From the NCBI GenBank assembly GCA_030549205.1, contig JAUKTV010000012.1:1-64000 (forward strand): 64,000 nucleotides of DNA, given 5' to 3'. Shown here piece after piece: positions 60,515 through 64,000 of the stretch (position 1 is the first letter of the stretch; every line of letters starts with the position of its first letter). Under the pieces are notes generated by a model. That model was not told where the DNA came from, made no database searches, and saw only the letters and a program-made list of their open reading frames with translations. A program made the position numbers and the translations under genes. The DNA comes from Apiosordaria backusii. Its lineage: Eukaryota; Ascomycota; Sordariomycetes; Sordariales; Lasiosphaeriaceae.

Positions 60515-61585
60515 TTTGGTGGAGTTTTGGGGTTGATACTGGTAAGTGATGAGTTTAATTGTGTTTTTCTTGAGGCATTACAGGATTGAGGAATGATCGG
60601 ATGGTTGGGGATGACTTCATGTTATATCCCATCTTCGAAGTCAAGAACGGGACATATGATGGAGTGGTTCGTGTGCGAGACCGACAGAATTCCAACATTG
60701 TTTCGGGAAGCGGGTGCGGTGGTTGATGGCCGAGAAGCCCTTGCGGCAGACCACAACAACATACCTTCCTTTCTTGTTGGTAACTTGCAATGTTCGGGTT
60801 AGGAAGTGGGCCCTTGGTCGGTGGTGGTCGGGGTGGGGCCGTATTCACGGGCCGAGGTGGATACCCCTACACCACTCGACCCGGCCCAACGACACAGTTC
60901 AGACGGTCAAGCCGTAAGGATCTGTGTTAGGCCTGGGGTCGACCAAGTTCGGATTTGGCAGAAGAATGATTTCGCCAGATGCAGAAAACTGGATTTAGCT
61001 GAAGCCTGGAAGGAGTACTTGCATGCGGCAGCATAAAAGTTCGCACTGCTATGACATGAAGGAATTACCGCTGTCTTACCGCCCCGTGCATTTTCAGTGA
61101 TCCCAGGCTACATCAGGTGGATTAGATACGCCAGGAACTGCCCATGATTCGAAATTTAGGATTCACATCATGACACTATCCAGCATGTCGTCCAATTCTA
61201 TATTGCCTGGCAGGCTATCTTGGCTGGCAGGCTACCTTGGCTGGCGTTGATCACAAACCGAAAGCCTAGATTTCGGATTTTCCAAGACGCGCAATGCGTT
61301 GACGTTGCTTTGCTTGTCGCTAGTACTGTCTGGTGACCGACGGGGACGGCAGCCTGGAAAGATTCTGTATGCACTAACATGTGTGTAGCTCCATATGACA
61401 TACGTAGTTTGTAGGTTGCATTCGCCTGCCTAGCTGCAGCCCTACATGCGGGGCATCGCTGCGTCAGCTCCGAACCAGAACAACGACTTTTGCAATACCT
61501 AAGTATACCTCAGCAAGGTGTGCAGCCAAAATAATCTTAACACTACATCGAGAACTACAACTAATATGATCCCAAAACAGAAGAG
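60515..61585. other. Upstream region of the PKS-like gene; no KS/AT/DH sequence
   Basis: I searched this stretch by eye for ketosynthase (DTACSS), acyltransferase (GHSxG) and dehydratase words on both strands and found none. Open frames here are short and low-complexity. It presumably contains the promoter or breakpoint of the following gene. Confidence 0.5.
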
Positions 61586-64000
61586 ATGTCACTCGACATG
61601 AAAAGCCAGTCTACCGGGTCGATGGAGATGAGGGAGGAGAGCGGGGAACAGGGGAGACATTGTTTCATGAAGGAGGTTTACCGGCCGGATATCACCACCA
61701 TATTTCAGTTGGGAAAGCGTTTGGCGTTCAGGAGGTATTGCCAAAAAGAGGGGAGGGATGCGACCCAATACGCGATTGATTTGGTGGCGCATAAGTACCC
61801 GCTGTTGACAGTGCTGGAGGTCAATCTTGATGGGAAGGATAAGTCGAGTTTGTGGTTGGATGGGTTTGGGTGTCCGAGGTCATCAATCAGGGCTACTTGT
61901 TCGGGGTATCACTTCATGGTTGCGGATCCGGAGACGCTTGTTGCTGTCCAAAGTCAATACGCCAGCCGAGCACCACGGGGTTCGGAATTTGGGCTGTTGG
62001 ACATGACAGCAGGAGTTCCAAACTCTGCTGGGAAGTTCGATCTGGTGATTGTGAAGGGCATTCCGGAGGACAAACGGGAGAATGTGAAGCTGTTGAATAA
62101 TCTTTGTGGACGGGCCAAAGAAGGGGGCTTTGTTCTGTCGGTTGGTGGGATGCTGAGGTACATGGCACCGGCTTATGGTGACGACCGTGACGGTCGACCA
62201 CTTGGAGAGGGTGTGTATCTCCGCTATCTTCGGCCCAAAGCGACAAGCCCACGTCCAAGGATCACAATTGTGCGTTTCAAAGATACGCCAGCGCTGGACG
62301 ATCTACAAACCGTTCTCGATGTTCTGGAAAAGGGTACCGGCCCGAGATGGTACTTCAACAAGGACACAGACCCTGGACCCAACGACCCAGTGCTCGTGCT
62401 AGACGAGATGGCCACTGATATTATGACCGATATCGACTCAAAGCAGTGGGCTATCCTTCAGTCGCTGATTCAACAACAGAACAAGATCCTGTGGGTCACT
62501 GTTGGTGCAAATCTCAACGTCACCAACCCCAACCGTGCAGCCATCACAGGACTATTCCGTTCCATACGCTCCGAGGATCCAACCGCCCGTCTCATCACTC
62601 TCGATGTTGAAGATTCTTGGACCGTTGAAAACACAGCGGCAGCAATAAGCACTTGCCTCAACCGCCTCACTGACTCACCATCCTCTCCCGCCGGCGCTTC
62701 AGATTATGAGTTCGTCTCCCGCGAGGGCATGATCCATGTTGCCAGAATAGTCCCTGATCCAGACTTGAACTACCCTCCTCGCCCCAGAACTTTCGATATT
62801 CTCACCCACGACAAGATAGTCCAACTCGGGGTTCAAACAATAGGAGACATCGACTCGCTGGTCTGGTCTGAAGCCCCTCGCACCGCTCCCCCAGCCGGAA
62901 ACGAAGTGGAAGTACAAGTCTACGCTGCAGGTCTTAATCACAAGGACTTGCTCGTCACAATGGGCACCATGCCTGGGGACCAACGAATGCTCGGCGGAGA
63001 AGCAGCTGGATATGTTGTTCGTGTAGGAGGTCCCAATACAGGCTTCCGACACGGTGACAGGGTTGTAGTCTTCAGCGGCGGCGCTATCGCCAATAGGATT
63101 ATCACGAACAAGGCCAGGGCGCACCGCATACCTGACTGGATGAGTTTCGAACAAGCAGCGACACTGTGTGCGGTTTACTTGACGTGCATGCACGCTTTGC
63201 TGGGTCTAGCCGACTTGAAGAAGGGGCAAAGAATACTCATACACAATCCTGAGAGTGGTGTTGGTATTGCAGCATTCCAGTTGGCAAAATATGCTGGCGC
63301 TGAAGTGAGTGGTTTACTTGTTTCGTGAGCCCGTTTTGTACCTGACATGCGGCCTTACTTGACCCTTTTCCTCGATGACTGATACAACCCAGATTTTTGC
63401 CATGGTTTGTACACCTGGAGACCGTGAATATCTCATGTATCACAAGGGGTTCAATTTGCCAGAGGATCACATATTCGACTCCAGAACCACCGAGTTTGCG
63501 GAACAGATCTTGCAAGCAACCAACGGGAACGGGGTTGATGTGGTCTTTAATACGACCACAAACGATATGCTGGACACCTTCTTGCGTACCCTTGGCGACG
63601 GGAGAACAATCATTGAGTTGGGCAAGAGAGACATCCATTCCAGCAGCAACCTCCCCGTGAAGCCATTGGACAGGAATATCTCCTTTTATACCGTCGACAT
63701 GTCTCCTGAGCAAGCATCAAATGAAGTCGTGGCCGGGCTAATGTCGAAGATGTTCCATCTAATCAACCAAGGGCACATCAGGCCCATCACCCCAATGAAA
63801 ATCTTCCACTTTACTGAGGCCCCCTCCGCTCTTCGATTTCTCAGTGAAGGTAAGCACATCAGCAAGGTGGTGCTATCAGTCGGTGGCATCGCAAGCCGTC
63901 CAGCAAACCCCTCTCGACCGTTGTCCCTATACGATATCGCCTCCCATCTCGTGAGCCCCATCACCAAGTACCTCCCCTCACTCCCGGTCCCAGCCATTCT
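61586..64000 (+). CDS. Headless HR-PKS-like protein: methyltransferase remnant, linker and enoylreductase (runs off the window)
   Basis: Exons 61586-63304 and 63393 to beyond 64000; the 88-nt intron starts GTGAGT and ends ACCCAG. The start ATG is in context GAGATGTCA. Residues about 25-220 match the C-methyltransferase region of highly reducing PKSs (HKYPLLTVLEVNLDGKDKSS, SSIRATCSGYHF). Then comes the structural ketoreductase-like linker (KILWVTVGANLNVTNPNRAA, GLFRSIRSEDPTARLITLD). The enoylreductase follows from about 450: AAGLNHKDLLVTMG, GEAAGYVVRVG, and the nucleotide site GVGIAAFQLAKYAGAE. Ketoreductase and carrier domains would lie beyond the window. KS, AT and DH domains that should precede are missing. 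About 2.3 kb remain open, so the fragment is young or still used, perhaps in trans. Confidence 0.85.

Noticed and set aside
60555..60848. 97-codon minus-strand frame with Pro-rich start
   Set aside because: Low-complexity Pro stretch and no conserved-looking part; overlaps the upstream region of the unknown gene at 59666-60514.

Overview
The window looks like nuclear DNA of a filamentous ascomycete (Pezizomycotina, most likely Sordariomycetes). The genes have short introns of about 50-90 nt with GT...AG ends and CTRAC/CTGAC branch sites. Gene types are typically fungal: a highly reducing polyketide synthase (HR-PKS) segment, a NACHT-WD40 NLR, an F-box protein and a DAL5-type permease. The first 21 kb carry the signature of repeat-induced point mutation (RIP). 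Species cannot be fixed from the sequence alone.

1-21.0 kb: an extremely AT/TA-rich block with no credible gene. It is a graveyard of RIP-mutated retroelements. Two fragments of one Ty1/copia family lie in inverted orientation (about 1005-5234 minus, about 8205-13873 plus). Between them is the 3' end of a Ty3/gypsy chromovirus with integrase tail, chromodomain and LTR (about 5400-7007). A solo LTR (17462-18330) sits inside a 15-bp minisatellite with a 5-bp target duplication. Several small tandem repeats complete the block.

21.3-24.4 kb: directly at the edge of the AT block lie a flavin monooxygenase and a convergent anion:cation-symporter-type MFS permease, a plausible small catabolic pair. 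24.4-25.6 kb: an 893-bp hAT-like non-autonomous element with an 8-bp target duplication. 25.9-27.6 kb: a secreted type-B carboxylesterase. 28.4-33.4 kb: several small unrecognised, partly unresolved genes and possible decayed coding sequence.

34.6-49.7 kb: core eukaryotic genes. VPS13 (about 3216 aa, one intron) is divergent from a mitochondrial DUF3429/TMEM69-type membrane protein with a long Lys/Glu/Asp repeat tail. Two small low-complexity or unknown genes follow.

50.4-64 kb: an accessory region. It holds a six-exon, about 1600-aa NLR (SesB-like hydrolase, NACHT, WD40), a divergent F-box gene, a truncated aldo-keto reductase, a broken short-chain dehydrogenase, an intron-containing tRNA gene and an unknown protein. 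It ends with an HR-PKS-like gene that starts in the methyltransferase region and runs out of the window after its enoylreductase domain, with no KS-AT-DH part upstream. Broken reductases beside a headless PKS suggest a decaying or rearranged secondary-metabolite locus. The NLR and F-box genes fit the pattern of fast-turnover fungal self/non-self recognition loci.
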